From: Haloplanus sp. HW8-1
GTDB taxonomy: Archaea; Halobacteriota; Halobacteria; Halobacteriales; Haloferacaceae
Assembly (NCBI RefSeq): GCF_023703795.1
Contig: NZ_CP098518.1
Location: forward strand, 2,480,001-2,544,000
Length of the DNA: 64,000 nt
Direction of reading: 5' to 3'
The notes beneath the pieces were generated by a model, which saw nothing but the letters and a program-made list of their open reading frames with translations, did not search any database and was not told the origin of the DNA. Within the stretch, counting starts at the first letter, position 1, and each line of letters starts with the position of its first letter. Positions 43,072 to 51,772 of this stretch are shown here, in pieces. The translations under genes and the position numbers were made by a program.

Positions 43072-43272
43072 TCACTCTAGGTAGCCGAGATCCCGAAGCT
43101 TGTCCATTACTTCCTCCCGATCACCCGCCGTCCCCTCCCCGTCCCCTTCGATCCGATCGAGAACGGTGGCGACGACGTACTCGACGTACTCGTCGGCGTC
43201 CTCGAAATCGCTCGCGTCGACCCGGGACTGCACGCGCTCGTAAATCGAGTCGGAGAGGTGAACTTCGGCCAT
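43072..43272 (-). CDS. small ribbon-helix-helix-like protein
   Basis: 66 residues: a beta strand and helix of CopG type (AEVHLSDSIYERVQSRVDAS), then DADEYVEYVVATVLDRIEG and a charged tail ending DKLRDLGYLE. The same tail is found in haloarchaeal proteins next to, or at the end of, alkaline-phosphatase-family genes. Likely DNA- or protein-binding; it may be the last gene of the minus-strand glycan operon. Confidence 0.7.
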   Translation of the reverse strand: MAEVHLSDSIYERVQSRVDASDFEDADEYVEYVVATVLDRIEGDGEGTAGDREEVMDKLRDLGYLE

Positions 43273-43331
43273 ACTGGAAGCCTCGAAGACGGCGCAGTAA
43301 AGGGTTGTGTTCGGTCTCGACTAGAGAGGAA

Positions 43332-44735
43332 TCACGAGACGGCGATCCGGCGAACCTGCCGTCTCGTCGTGGGCGAGATGGCGAAGACGACCGCGGCGTA
43401 GACACCGACGCCGAGGAGGACGAGGCCGAGGACGGTCACGATTCCGGGACCGTCGACCCACCGCAGTGCGACCTGCACGACGACGCCCATCGTGAGCGCG
43501 GATGCGAGTTGACTGGCGAGTGTCCGCCAGTGGATCTGGACGGCAACGTGCCGCCGGAGAGCATTCAACGAGAGAAACGTTGCGAGGCCGATCGACCCCG
43601 CCGTCGCGATCGCCGCGCCGACCGCCCCGATCTGCCACGTCAAGACGACGTTGCCCACGATGTTCGTGACGAAGAAGACAAGCGAGATGCGAAAGGTGAC
43701 CTCGGGGAGGTCGAGTGCGTTCAGCGACTGGAGCAGGACCGTCTCGTAGGACTGGAGGATTCGCCCGGCACTGAGAACCACCAGCGGGAGAAATCCGACG
43801 ACGAACGCCTCTCCGTACAGTTGGAGGATCGGCCGTCCGAGTACGAACGCACCGACGATACCGGGAATGGACAGGAAGCCGGCGAAACTTATCGAGCGGC
43901 GGATCGTCTCGGCGATCCGGTCGTACTCGTCCGTCGACTCGCTGCGACTGACGTCCTAGAACAGCACCTTGGTCATGGCGGTCGGCAGGAGGATGAACGC
44001 GGCCGAGATCCGCCACGCGACCTCGTACCCGGCGACGACACCCGGTAGCACGAAAAATCCCAACACGATGGTATCCAGCCAGGAGTACGACATCGCCTTG
44101 ACCGAGCTCAGCCACGAGAACTTGGCGTACTCGTAGATCGATCGGACGTGTTCGACGGTGGGGCGACCGAACGGCCACAACAGCGCGACGAGAGCAAGGA
44201 CGGTCACCGCCGTTGCGACGATCTCGCCCCAGAGCAGTCCCGTGAGCGCCGCACCGGCGAGGACGAACGCCAGTTGAACCAGTACCCGAAGGATATTCCA
44301 CCCGCCCTCGACGACGCTTGCGGATTGGACGCGGCCGGCGCCTCGAAGCGACGCCAGGAGGAACGTAGATAACGACTTCGTGACGAGGACCGCCGCCACG
44401 AGTCCGGCCGCCGCCGCGCCGACGTAGGCGTCCACGTGGCCCGCAAAGACGAGGATCGCCGCCGCCTCGATACAGACGAACGAAAGCTGGATCGCGGTGC
44501 CGGCGGTCAGATACTCGTCCGGCTCGTCCCCCTCGCTGATCCGCTTCATCGTCGCGCCACGGACACCTGCGACCGGGATCAACAGCCAGTTGACGACCGC
44601 GAGTGCGAGGTAGTACTTGCCGAGGACCGTCGCCCCCAGTTCGTTTGCGAAGTACAGGGTCGCCGCGAACCCGACGATCGTCTGCAACCCCTGGGCCCCG
44701 AACTGGATCGTGGACGCACGCGCGAGCCGGCCCAT
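43332..44735 (-). pseudogene. polysaccharide flippase (Wzx-type) interrupted by one amber codon
   Basis: Would translocate a lipid-linked oligosaccharide across the membrane. 467 residues if read through, about 12-14 membrane segments, and alignable along its length with the intact flippase at 53719-55134: starts MGRLARASTIQFGAQGLQT against MAKLARSSGIQFGIQIVQT; ISEGDEPDEYLTAG against VSEGDEPDAFFTAG. The frame is open from the ATG 44735 to TGA 43332 except for a single TAG at 43956-43958, between AMTKVLF and DVSRSESTDEYD; the paralogue has Pro there. Translation alone would give a 259-residue truncated protein. No second mutation seen, so the defect is recent or a sequencing error. Confidence 0.85.
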
Positions 44736-44736
44736 C

Positions 44737-45651
44737 TCAGAAGCGGAAGTACGTATCGAACAGCGAGTCGCGAAGTTCTTCGTTGGTCTCTTCGATCGGC
44801 CGGGAGGTGTCCACGCGCGTGACGTGTCCGACGTCGGCAGCGTGTTTCCGGTAGAGTTCCTGCCGCCGTTCGAGATACGTTCTCGCGTCCGTGTCGATGT
44901 GGAGACGGTCCAGCATCTCTTGGGTGTCGTCTTTCCGGTCCAGTGCCGTCTCGACCGGCACCTCCATCAGCACCGTCCGCTCGGGCGACGGCAGGAGTCG
45001 GCGGAGCAGCGTCGCAGCCCGGGGATTGTACAGTCCGTCGTACTCGAGTTCGACGAGCTGGTCGAGCAAATATCTGTCCACGAACACCACCTTTCCGCGT
45101 AGCAGCGGAACGAGCAGGTGCCTGGAAAAGAAGATCAGCTGGTCCAGCGCCACCAGATATCCCCAGACGTGTCGTAACGTTCGACTGCGGTGGTAATCCT
45201 TCCGCCGCCAACCGAACAACACGTAGAGGACGCCCATGAGCGGATAGGAGACGAACGGGCGCCAGCGCGCCCACACGTGAACGGCGGGGACGTCGATCGC
45301 CTCGAACTCCTCGATCAGCCGTTCGGCCTGGGTCGTCTTGCCGGCCCCGTCGATTCCGGAGAAACTCACCAATAGCCCGCTCCGTAGGGCGCCGAGCCGT
45401 CCTCGCCGAAGCTCCGAGACCAGCCGGCCGAGAGAGACGGTCCTGGTGGAGGGGTATCTGAGGAGTTTGTATCCCGCCGGACAGAGCATCGCCGCCCACA
45501 CCGTCGCGACGGTGCCGAGTGCGAACCAGCCGAGTGTACCGACGGACGACTGCGCGACTCGGAACAGGGACCCCAGAGCCAGCGCTGGCGCAGCCCCCGT
45601 CACCAGTAGTCCGAACCCGACGGCGCCGTCGGAGGTCGGGAGCCCGTCCAT
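44737..45651 (-). CDS. dTMP-kinase-like P-loop protein with membrane anchor
   Basis: 304 residues. The first ~85 hold two membrane helices (LLVTGAAPALALGSLFRVAQ, GWFALGTVATVWAAMLCPAGY). The kinase domain begins LLVSFSGIDGAGKTTQAERL (Walker A, about 92-111), with VHVWARWRPF, a lid region DRYLLDQLVELEYD (DRY motif, about 195) and PSPERTVLMEVPVETALDRK (about 220). Kinases of this form occur in archaeal and bacterial polysaccharide loci, likely phosphorylating a sugar or lipid rather than dTMP, since a membrane anchor is unusual for nucleotide synthesis. It starts two bases after the stop of the nucleotidyltransferase gene. Confidence 0.85.
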   Translation of the reverse strand: MDGLPTSDGAVGFGLLVTGAAPALALGSLFRVAQSSVGTLGWFALGTVATVWAAMLCPAGYKLLRYPSTRTVSLGRLVSELRRGRLGALRSGLLVSFSGIDGAGKTTQAERLIEEFEAIDVPAVHVWARWRPFVSYPLMGVLYVLFGWRRKDYHRSRTLRHVWGYLVALDQLIFFSRHLLVPLLRGKVVFVDRYLLDQLVELEYDGLYNPRAATLLRRLLPSPERTVLMEVPVETALDRKDDTQEMLDRLHIDTDARTYLERRQELYRKHAADVGHVTRVDTSRPIEETNEELRDSLFDTYFRF

Positions 45652-45653
45652 AC

Positions 45654-46682
45654 TCAGGCTTCCCCCCTGACGAGCATCGATCCCAGCGTGAGTGCGTGGG
45701 ACTGGAGATCCTTGTACGCCGTTCGGAGCGATCGAGTTCGAGCGATCCGCGGCAAGTGGTGGGCCGCCGAGAGCACGGTCGGCAAGTGGAGGGGAAACTG
45801 TACGGGAAACTCAACCGGGGGTTCGAGCCCGTCCCACCATCGACGGACCGCCCCGGCGACGGGTCCCGTTTCGAGCGCCTCGACGACGTCTTCCGGTATC
45901 GGTTCGCGGCCGCTCGCTCGGAGGTACCAATCGAGGGGGTAGACGTAGGCCAGCAGGGCGTCCCGGCAGCCGTATTGATCGGCCTGCTCGACGAGTCGCG
46001 ACCACTCCACGTCCGAACCCTCGACGACCGCCACACCGTGGACGAGTTCTGCGAGCGTCACCGAGAGGTGGGAGTAGGCGTGTGTGGCGACGAGATAGAG
46101 GTCGTCGGCCGGTGACGGCTCCCGTGGGGGAGCCGACTCCGCCCTGACGACGACGGATTCGGGGTCACAGACCACCTTTCGGATCCACATCGCGTCCGGG
46201 TAGATGTCGACGGGACGTGGATCGCGGGCGGACCGTTTGGCCATCATCTTCCGCGGATGGGCGAGTAAGCGAAACCGGTAGAATTCGTAGTCCCGCTCGG
46301 CGAGGACCCGCGCCGCGACCGCGTGATCCCCGGGGTCCGGAACGAGCAGGTCCACGTCGCTCATCATCGCGTACGGTGCTTTGAGGTTCTTGATCGCGGC
46401 GAACGAGACGTCGGCGGCGACGAGCGCCTCGGTGACTCGTTCGAGCCGTTCCCGACGTGCCTTTCGGTGGTCGGCGTCGGTCCGCGCGCCCTCGCCGCAC
46501 TCGTCTCCGAGCAGTTCCCGCGAGAGTTTGTTCGCGTCGAGTGCGGGTTCGAGGTCCGCACGGTCCATCGCGTCGTCCGTTTCGAAACGGGTCCCGCCGC
46601 TCAGATCGTCTTCGATCCGCGCGATGATCGACCGGGATCGCGGACCGGCGAAAGACGGATCGCTTCGGCGGTGCCCCTGCAT
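45654..46682 (-). CDS. nucleotidyltransferase-like protein (PF14907 type)
   Basis: 342 residues. Centre resembles the uncharacterised nucleotidyltransferase family PF14907: VSFAAIKNLKAPYAMMSDVDLLVPD (about 93, with the DxD pair), then a helix and VDIYPDAMW (about 160, third Asp) and PSPADDLYLVATHAYSHLS (about 190-208). These proteins occur with HPr-kinase-like partners in polymer loci of bacteria. Start ATG 46682 is supported by a TATA-like box 27 bases upstream; ATG 46568 would trim 38 residues of low-complexity sequence. First gene of the operon that includes the kinase and the flippase. Confidence 0.75.
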   Translation of the reverse strand: MQGHRRSDPSFAGPRSRSIIARIEDDLSGGTRFETDDAMDRADLEPALDANKLSRELLGDECGEGARTDADHRKARRERLERVTEALVAADVSFAAIKNLKAPYAMMSDVDLLVPDPGDHAVAARVLAERDYEFYRFRLLAHPRKMMAKRSARDPRPVDIYPDAMWIRKVVCDPESVVVRAESAPPREPSPADDLYLVATHAYSHLSVTLAELVHGVAVVEGSDVEWSRLVEQADQYGCRDALLAYVYPLDWYLRASGREPIPEDVVEALETGPVAGAVRRWWDGLEPPVEFPVQFPLHLPTVLSAAHHLPRIARTRSLRTAYKDLQSHALTLGSMLVRGEA

Positions 46683-46704
46683 ACGTGTCCGGAGCCATCT
46701 CCGG

Positions 46705-46714
46705 ATAATAAAAG
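46705..46714 (-). promoter_or_regulatory. TATA-like box for nucleotidyltransferase operon
   Basis: Minus-strand CTTTTATTAT centred 27 bases before ATG 46682; supports the long start. Confidence 0.6.
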
Positions 46715-46770
46715 AAGCGTTACACGGTTCGGCCGGTTGGTGATGGCGGGTTCGCGTGCCCGGTGTTCGA

Positions 46771-46851
46771 TGTAGTAGCCTTCGTAAGTCATCGCACCTG
46801 ACCGACTGCAGTCCTGCGCCCGGATGGTCGAACAGCTCCGAACGCTACGAT
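46771..46851 (-). repeat. dispersed hairpin element, copy D (decayed)
   Basis: Minus-strand core TTCGGAGCTGTTCG ... GATGACTTACGAAGG, inner stem partly mispaired. Lies in the spacer between two divergent genes; the upstream reading frame of the 46956 gene runs through it, so that extension is not coding. Confidence 0.7.
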
Positions 46852-46922
46852 ACGCCATGGAGAGTACAAACGCTACTACACGCGACACGCCGCGTCGACG
46901 TTCCCGTCGACGACCGGAACAG

Positions 46923-46929
46923 TATTTAT
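46923..46929 (+). promoter_or_regulatory. TATA-like box for oxidoreductase
   Basis: TATTTAT, centred 30 bases before ATG 46956. Confidence 0.5.
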
Positions 46930-46955
46930 CGTCCACCGTCGACGATGAGTCATCG

Positions 46956-47993
46956 ATGGATCTCGAGTCTTGCTGGCGCTCCGGCGCCGGAGGCGGGGCC
47001 GTCTCGGTCGGCGTCGTCGGTGCCGGCTCGATCACCGAGATGGCGCATCTCCCGATCCTCTCGAACATCCCGGACGCCGATATTTCGTACGTGGCGGACA
47101 TCGACGCTGGACGCGCCCGACGGCTGGCACGGGAGTACGGAACGGACCACGTTGACGTCTCCGATCCGGCCGACCTTCCCCGGACGGACGCACTCCTTCT
47201 CGCGATCCCCGTGGGAGTCAGAGACGACTATTACGAGATGATCCGGGACCGGAATCGGGACCTCGCGGTGTTCTCCGAGAAGCCATTCGCAACGACGACG
47301 GCGGAACACGAGCGGTGGAGCGACAGTGCGACCCGCATCCTCTGTAACTACATGCGGACCGAATACAGTTCGACGCGACAGTTGGGACGGATCGTCGAGG
47401 AGGGCCTCTTCGGTGCGGTCGAATCGATCACGATCACCGAGTCGTACGTGGGTGCGACCGGCATTCCGACCGACCATTACCGTACGAACACCGATCTGAG
47501 CGGCGGCGGCGTTCTGGCCGAACGAGGAGGGCACACGCTTAGCCAGTTGGTTCACCTCCTCGACGAGGGAACGCTCTCGCTCGAGGACTGTACGTTCGTC
47601 ACCGACGACGGTCTCGACGTGGCCGTCGACGCCGCGTTGACGGCGACGGCCAGCGGGAAAGAGGTCGACATCTCGTATCGGATCACCCGTCTCGACCGCA
47701 TCGAGACGGCGCTGGCGATGGAGTGTGCGGACGCGACGGTCCGAGTCGACCACACGGATGCCGACACACGGCTCTCGGTGTTGCCCCCGGAGGAACAACA
47801 GCCCGCGTTCGAACTGGCACCGGACGGCGAGTGGGCGACGTCGTGGTCGCAGGCGATCTACCTCCGCTGGCGACGGTTCCTCGATGGAGCGGGGGAGAAG
47901 ACGGACCGTGACCGCGAAACCGGCTATCCCGTGACGGCTCTGATCGAACGTATGTACGAGGATGGAACCGTTCGGAGGCGGATCGACGCGTGA
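46956..47993 (+). CDS. Gfo/Idh/MocA oxidoreductase
   Basis: NAD(P)-dependent sugar dehydrogenase family, 345 residues. Rossmann motif VSVGVVGAGSITEMAHLPIL (about 17-36), ADIDAGRARRLAREYG, then SEKPFATT (EKP motif, about 105-112) and the C-terminal beta-sheet domain with GGGVLAERGGHTLSQLVHLL (about 190-209, His at the catalytic place). Likely oxidises or reduces a sugar nucleotide in glycan synthesis. Start ATG 46956 is set by the TATA-like box and avoids the repeat. GTGA overlap with the next gene. Confidence 0.85.
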   Translation: MDLESCWRSGAGGGAVSVGVVGAGSITEMAHLPILSNIPDADISYVADIDAGRARRLAREYGTDHVDVSDPADLPRTDALLLAIPVGVRDDYYEMIRDRNRDLAVFSEKPFATTTAEHERWSDSATRILCNYMRTEYSSTRQLGRIVEEGLFGAVESITITESYVGATGIPTDHYRTNTDLSGGGVLAERGGHTLSQLVHLLDEGTLSLEDCTFVTDDGLDVAVDAALTATASGKEVDISYRITRLDRIETALAMECADATVRVDHTDADTRLSVLPPEEQQPAFELAPDGEWATSWSQAIYLRWRRFLDGAGEKTDRDRETGYPVTALIERMYEDGTVRRRIDA

Positions 47994-49069
47994 ACATCGC
48001 AATCATCGGTGCCAACAGCGCCGTGGGGACCGAACTCTCGGTTCTGCTGGACAGGCGCGGTCACGACGTACTTCCGGTCGTCAGAAACCGACTGGCGGCG
48101 TCGTTTCTCCGCCAGTTCGAGTTCGACGTCGAGCTGGCGGACTTCTCCGATCCGGATCCGAAGACGTCCGTGCTCGATACCGCCGACGTCGTCGTGGTGG
48201 CGGCACGGGCCGGTGACGACAACCTGCGTGTGCGATCACGGACGAATCGACGACTGATCACGAACGCCGTTCGGGCGACACCGAGGGACGGTGCCGTCGT
48301 TTTCTTCAGTTCCATCTCTGCACTGGGGCGCGAACTCCACGGATCACAGATGGATACCGTTCCGGGGATCCGGAACTACATCTACGAGAAACGGGAAGCG
48401 GAAGGAACGTTTCGGGACGAATGCGATCGCCTAGGGAAATCGGGATACACGTTCCGACTCGGACACGTCTTCGGCGCCAACCAGGAACGGACCCGGGACA
48501 TCGGTCGAACCGGGAAGACGACCGATCCACTCGCGGTCACGGTCGATCCGAACGCACCCTCGAACGTCGTCAGTACCGCGACGGTGGCCGAATCCATCGT
48601 GGCGTGCGGACGGCACACGGCCGAGCCCGGCCGGTACACGGTCGTCAACGATCCTCAGTGGTCGTGGGATCACGTGCTCCGCTGTTACGTCGCACCGGGG
48701 ACGACGATCCGGTATTTCGAGCCGGATACAGCGGAGTCGTCCGGACGGCTCCGGCAGGTGATCGATGTCGGCTGGAGCCTCCTCGAACGGATCGGCGGCG
48801 ACCGCCTCTACCCGCTGCGTGTCCGTCTCCCGGAGCGGATCGAATCGTACGCCCTCGCGAAAGGGAAACGCGAGTACGTCGGCACACAGATCGCAGACCT
48901 TCGACAGGGCCGGGAACGTGATCTTCACCTCTCCATCTTCGAGCACGATCCGGTTCGTCCGGAATCGGTGACGGACACCCCGTCGATGGCCGAGATCGTC
49001 GGCGAGGAGCGCGAGATGGCTGACGCGTTCGACTTCCCCGGCGTCGCCCCCTCGCCGCCCGACCGTTGA
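47990..49069 (+). CDS. NAD-dependent epimerase/dehydratase-like protein
   Basis: 359 residues, extended SDR fold. N-terminal IAIIGANSAVGTELSVLLDR (cofactor loop GxxxxxG), VVVVAARAG, VVFFSSISALG and YIYEKREAE (YxxxK, about 130); then LGHVFGAN. The C-terminal half is more divergent and includes a NDPQWSWDHVLRCY substrate region. GTG start overlaps the oxidoreductase stop. A sugar epimerase or dehydratase working with the preceding enzyme is likely. Confidence 0.82.
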   Translation: MNIAIIGANSAVGTELSVLLDRRGHDVLPVVRNRLAASFLRQFEFDVELADFSDPDPKTSVLDTADVVVVAARAGDDNLRVRSRTNRRLITNAVRATPRDGAVVFFSSISALGRELHGSQMDTVPGIRNYIYEKREAEGTFRDECDRLGKSGYTFRLGHVFGANQERTRDIGRTGKTTDPLAVTVDPNAPSNVVSTATVAESIVACGRHTAEPGRYTVVNDPQWSWDHVLRCYVAPGTTIRYFEPDTAESSGRLRQVIDVGWSLLERIGGDRLYPLRVRLPERIESYALAKGKREYVGTQIADLRQGRERDLHLSIFEHDPVRPESVTDTPSMAEIVGEEREMADAFDFPGVAPSPPDR

Positions 49070-49111
49070 ACCGGTACGTTTTAATTCGGGTGCGCAGAAC
49101 GCTTGGCGCAA

Positions 49112-50290
49112 ATGGGGATCGCAACTGATCGCCTCCAGAGACACGTGGCGGACCTCTCCTACGAGTTCTACGACCTGCCACGGTTCGAACCGCTGGAGGC
49201 GTACGACGACGCCCGCGATACGTTCGTGGATCGGCTCTCGGGAGTCGACGGTGTCGTTTCGGTGTACGAATCCGGTGACGGGCCCGGAGTCCCGGGCATC
49301 TCCGACGTCGATATGGTGGTCGTCGTCGAGGACGACTACGACGACCCCGAACGCCTGCGGGAACGGATCGAGGCGGCCAAGGTCGACGAGTACTTCTTTT
49401 TCCACGGCCCCGACGTCGTCCCGGAAAGCACGTTCTCGGATTACTACAGCGTCCTGCCCGTTCCGAAGGACATGCATCTGCACTACGGGGCAGACCTCGA
49501 ATACGAGAAAAACGAGAGCGCGCACAATAGACTCGCGTACCTGATTGATTCGTTCAACGACACGTATCCGCGCGAGTTCCTCGAGTTCCTGTTTTTCCCC
49601 GGTGTCCTGCTTTCCGACCGGCAGTACGATATCGCCGCGAACGACATGATCGACCTGTTCGTTCCGCGGCTCATCGCGGACCGTCTTCCCGTCCACGTCG
49701 AAACGCGGCTTGCGATCCATCGGCTCAACTCCCTGCGGAACGATATGGCCCTGTTCTGCGAGACGGCGGACGTCAGTTCCGACGTCCTGACCCAGTTCGA
49801 CGAATCGATCACGGATCTCCGGTCCCGGTGGTTCGACGAACCGACGAACCGTCAGGAGACCCTCCTCCTCGATCGGTTGGCGGACGCGGTGACCGCGTGT
49901 TTCGAATTCGCGGATCTGGTCAGAGAGTACGTCGCCACCGAGGGGATCGCCCCGTCGACGGAGAGCGAAACGACGGAGAACGTCAACGTGTACGTCAACA
50001 GTTACCACGACGACTGGTCGGCCGACGCCGGGGAACGCGTGACGGTCGACCGGTTCCGGTACGGGCGGATCAAATCCCTCTGTCTCCCGAACGAGTTTCG
50101 GGTGAACATGCTCTCACGGCGGGACGATCCGCGGGTTCCCGCGGCGTACGCCGACGCTGTCGAACGCCGTGACGAGACTGCAAAGGAACGGATGCAGGCG
50201 CTCTCTACGTACCGGTTCCACCCCTTGCGCGATACGTACATGTCCCTCGTCGAGCGACTGAACCGGGCGAAAGCGTGGTACGTGCTGTGA
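49112..50290 (+). CDS. nucleotidyltransferase-like protein, unknown
   Basis: 392 residues. A nucleotidyltransferase core is suggested by GVPGISDVDMVVVVEDDYDD (about 63-82): a G-S then DxD on a strand, as in the pol-beta superfamily. A long helical C-terminus (about 150-390) lacks known motifs. TATA-like TTTTAATT lies about 29 bases before ATG 49112. The stop overlaps the HPr-kinase-like gene (GTGA), so the two are coupled. Probably modifies a sugar or carrier; activity unproven. Confidence 0.7.
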   Translation: MGIATDRLQRHVADLSYEFYDLPRFEPLEAYDDARDTFVDRLSGVDGVVSVYESGDGPGVPGISDVDMVVVVEDDYDDPERLRERIEAAKVDEYFFFHGPDVVPESTFSDYYSVLPVPKDMHLHYGADLEYEKNESAHNRLAYLIDSFNDTYPREFLEFLFFPGVLLSDRQYDIAANDMIDLFVPRLIADRLPVHVETRLAIHRLNSLRNDMALFCETADVSSDVLTQFDESITDLRSRWFDEPTNRQETLLLDRLADAVTACFEFADLVREYVATEGIAPSTESETTENVNVYVNSYHDDWSADAGERVTVDRFRYGRIKSLCLPNEFRVNMLSRRDDPRVPAAYADAVERRDETAKERMQALSTYRFHPLRDTYMSLVERLNRAKAWYVL

Positions 50291-51339
50291 GTGGAGACGC
50301 CTCCCAAGACGCCGAACTCGGGACCTACCGGATTCACGATTTTCTTACGGTCGAGACCAACGTCGACCTGCAGATCCCGGAGTTTCACCGTGTGTCACCG
50401 GAGTCGGCGCTTCAGGAGCCCCGGCTCCGAATCGAGGAGACGACGGACCGGTCCGCCGTCGCCCCCGACGAGGGGGCGGTGGCGTTCGCCGACGGCACCC
50501 TGCGTCTCCGTCCCGATGGTACGGGAAGCGACGCCGCGATCTCGGTGAGCGGGCTGGAAGCCGACCGAACGACCATCCGGTGGACGCCGGCGTTCCGGCG
50601 CCATCACGACTACATGAGCGTCTACGAGGGGGCGCTGACCGCCAAGCTTCTGGACCGGGACGTGGCGGTGGTTCACGCGGCCGGCATCGAACGGGACGGG
50701 AACGGACTACTGCTCGCGTCGATGGGCAGGATGGGAAAGACGACGACGACGCTCAACGTTCTCGACGCCGTGCCGTCGGCCGGGTTCCTCTCCGACAACC
50801 TCCTGTTCGTCGACCGATCCGGAACGGCGTACGCGTATCCGGCGACGCCCGTCGTCTTCCCGGGCACGAAATTCGATCGCCGGCAGCTCGGTCCGGTCGA
50901 ACGCGTCGCCCTCTGGGGTCGGCGCACCGTCGCGCGCTCGGAACTCGGGAGCGCACTCCTTCTCCATCGGTACGGGATCGACCTCTCACAGTCCATCCTC
51001 GCGGAGGAGTACGCCGAACGGGTCGTCGCGTCGGCACCCGTCTCCGAACTGGTGCTTCTCAACGGCGGACGCGCGGGGCCGTCGGAACGCACCCACACGC
51101 CGGCGTCGGCGGTCCCCAAAATAGCGACGGGAACCGACATGGAACTCGAACCCGGAGACGACGCGCTGAGCCAGTACGCGCTCCGTGCCGGCGTCCCCCG
51201 GATCCACGCGAGTTCGATCAAACGCCGGCGTCACGAACTACTCGTCGACGCGCTCGACTCGGTTCCGCTTTCGGAACTGTTCCGGAACGACATCGCGGAC
51301 TACGCCGACGCGCTCGTCCCTCGACTGCGGAACCTGTGA
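50287..51339 (+). CDS. HPr-kinase-like P-loop protein
   Basis: 350 residues. The core is HPr kinase-like: AVVHAAGIERDGNGLLLASM, Walker A GRMGKTTTTL (about 142), GFLSDNLLFVD (about 161, at the place of the catalytic Asp-Asp strand), and YPATPVVFPGTKFDR. The N-terminal ~110 residues and the C-terminal part (IHASSIKRRRHELLVDALDS, about 305) also recur in the P-loop-less protein at 60820-61659. HprK-like proteins in polymer loci are uncharacterised; the substrate might be a peptide, lipid or sugar. Coupled to the nucleotidyltransferase-like gene. Confidence 0.75.
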   Translation: MSGDASQDAELGTYRIHDFLTVETNVDLQIPEFHRVSPESALQEPRLRIEETTDRSAVAPDEGAVAFADGTLRLRPDGTGSDAAISVSGLEADRTTIRWTPAFRRHHDYMSVYEGALTAKLLDRDVAVVHAAGIERDGNGLLLASMGRMGKTTTTLNVLDAVPSAGFLSDNLLFVDRSGTAYAYPATPVVFPGTKFDRRQLGPVERVALWGRRTVARSELGSALLLHRYGIDLSQSILAEEYAERVVASAPVSELVLLNGGRAGPSERTHTPASAVPKIATGTDMELEPGDDALSQYALRAGVPRIHASSIKRRRHELLVDALDSVPLSELFRNDIADYADALVPRLRNL

Positions 51340-51364
51340 GTCCGGCCGTCAGGGGACGGCTCCC

Positions 51365-51560
51365 TCACGCGGGAACTTCCGTCGCTCGGTCGTCGGATCG
51401 TTCGAACACGAGCAGGTTCTCGTCCCGATACTGCATCTTCTTCGGGGAGTATTCGTCCCGCAGCGACGCCGTCAGCTCCCGTCGGAACTCCATTCCCTCC
51501 CGCTGGAACTTGTCGATCCAGTAGTCGGCTGGTTGTTCGTTGAGGTGGGGTCGTCTTGTC
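51365..51560 (-). pseudogene. 3' remnant of a SAM-methyltransferase gene
   Basis: Minus-strand frame ending PHLNEQPADYWIDKFQREG then ENLLVFERSD, the typical last 60 residues of small class I methyltransferases in glycan loci. The upstream part is missing: beyond about 51560 the sequence turns AT-rich and unlike. I read it as a gene cut by insertion of the AT-rich block. Confidence 0.6.
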
Positions 51561-51772
51561 GGAGAAATGTCGACGAGACGACGCCCTCGTCTTTCAACGA
51601 GTCGTGAGAACGATCGTAATATAAATACACCCACAAGCAACGTGAATCCGTAGATCAATGAGTCCGGGATATAGAGGACAACCACAGATGAGCCGCTCGA
51701 ACTGGCGAGAACGATATCAGAGTAACGCGACCATGAGGATAAATGTTCGAGGGGCGTAGGAGACCTCCAATA

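Noticed and set aside
43956-43958. TAG read as pyrrolysine
   Set aside because: Haloarchaea are not known to encode pyrrolysine and no insertion element or pyl genes are visible.
46824-46955. Upstream extension of the oxidoreductase frame
   Set aside because: It lies partly within hairpin copy D and has no family-like sequence.
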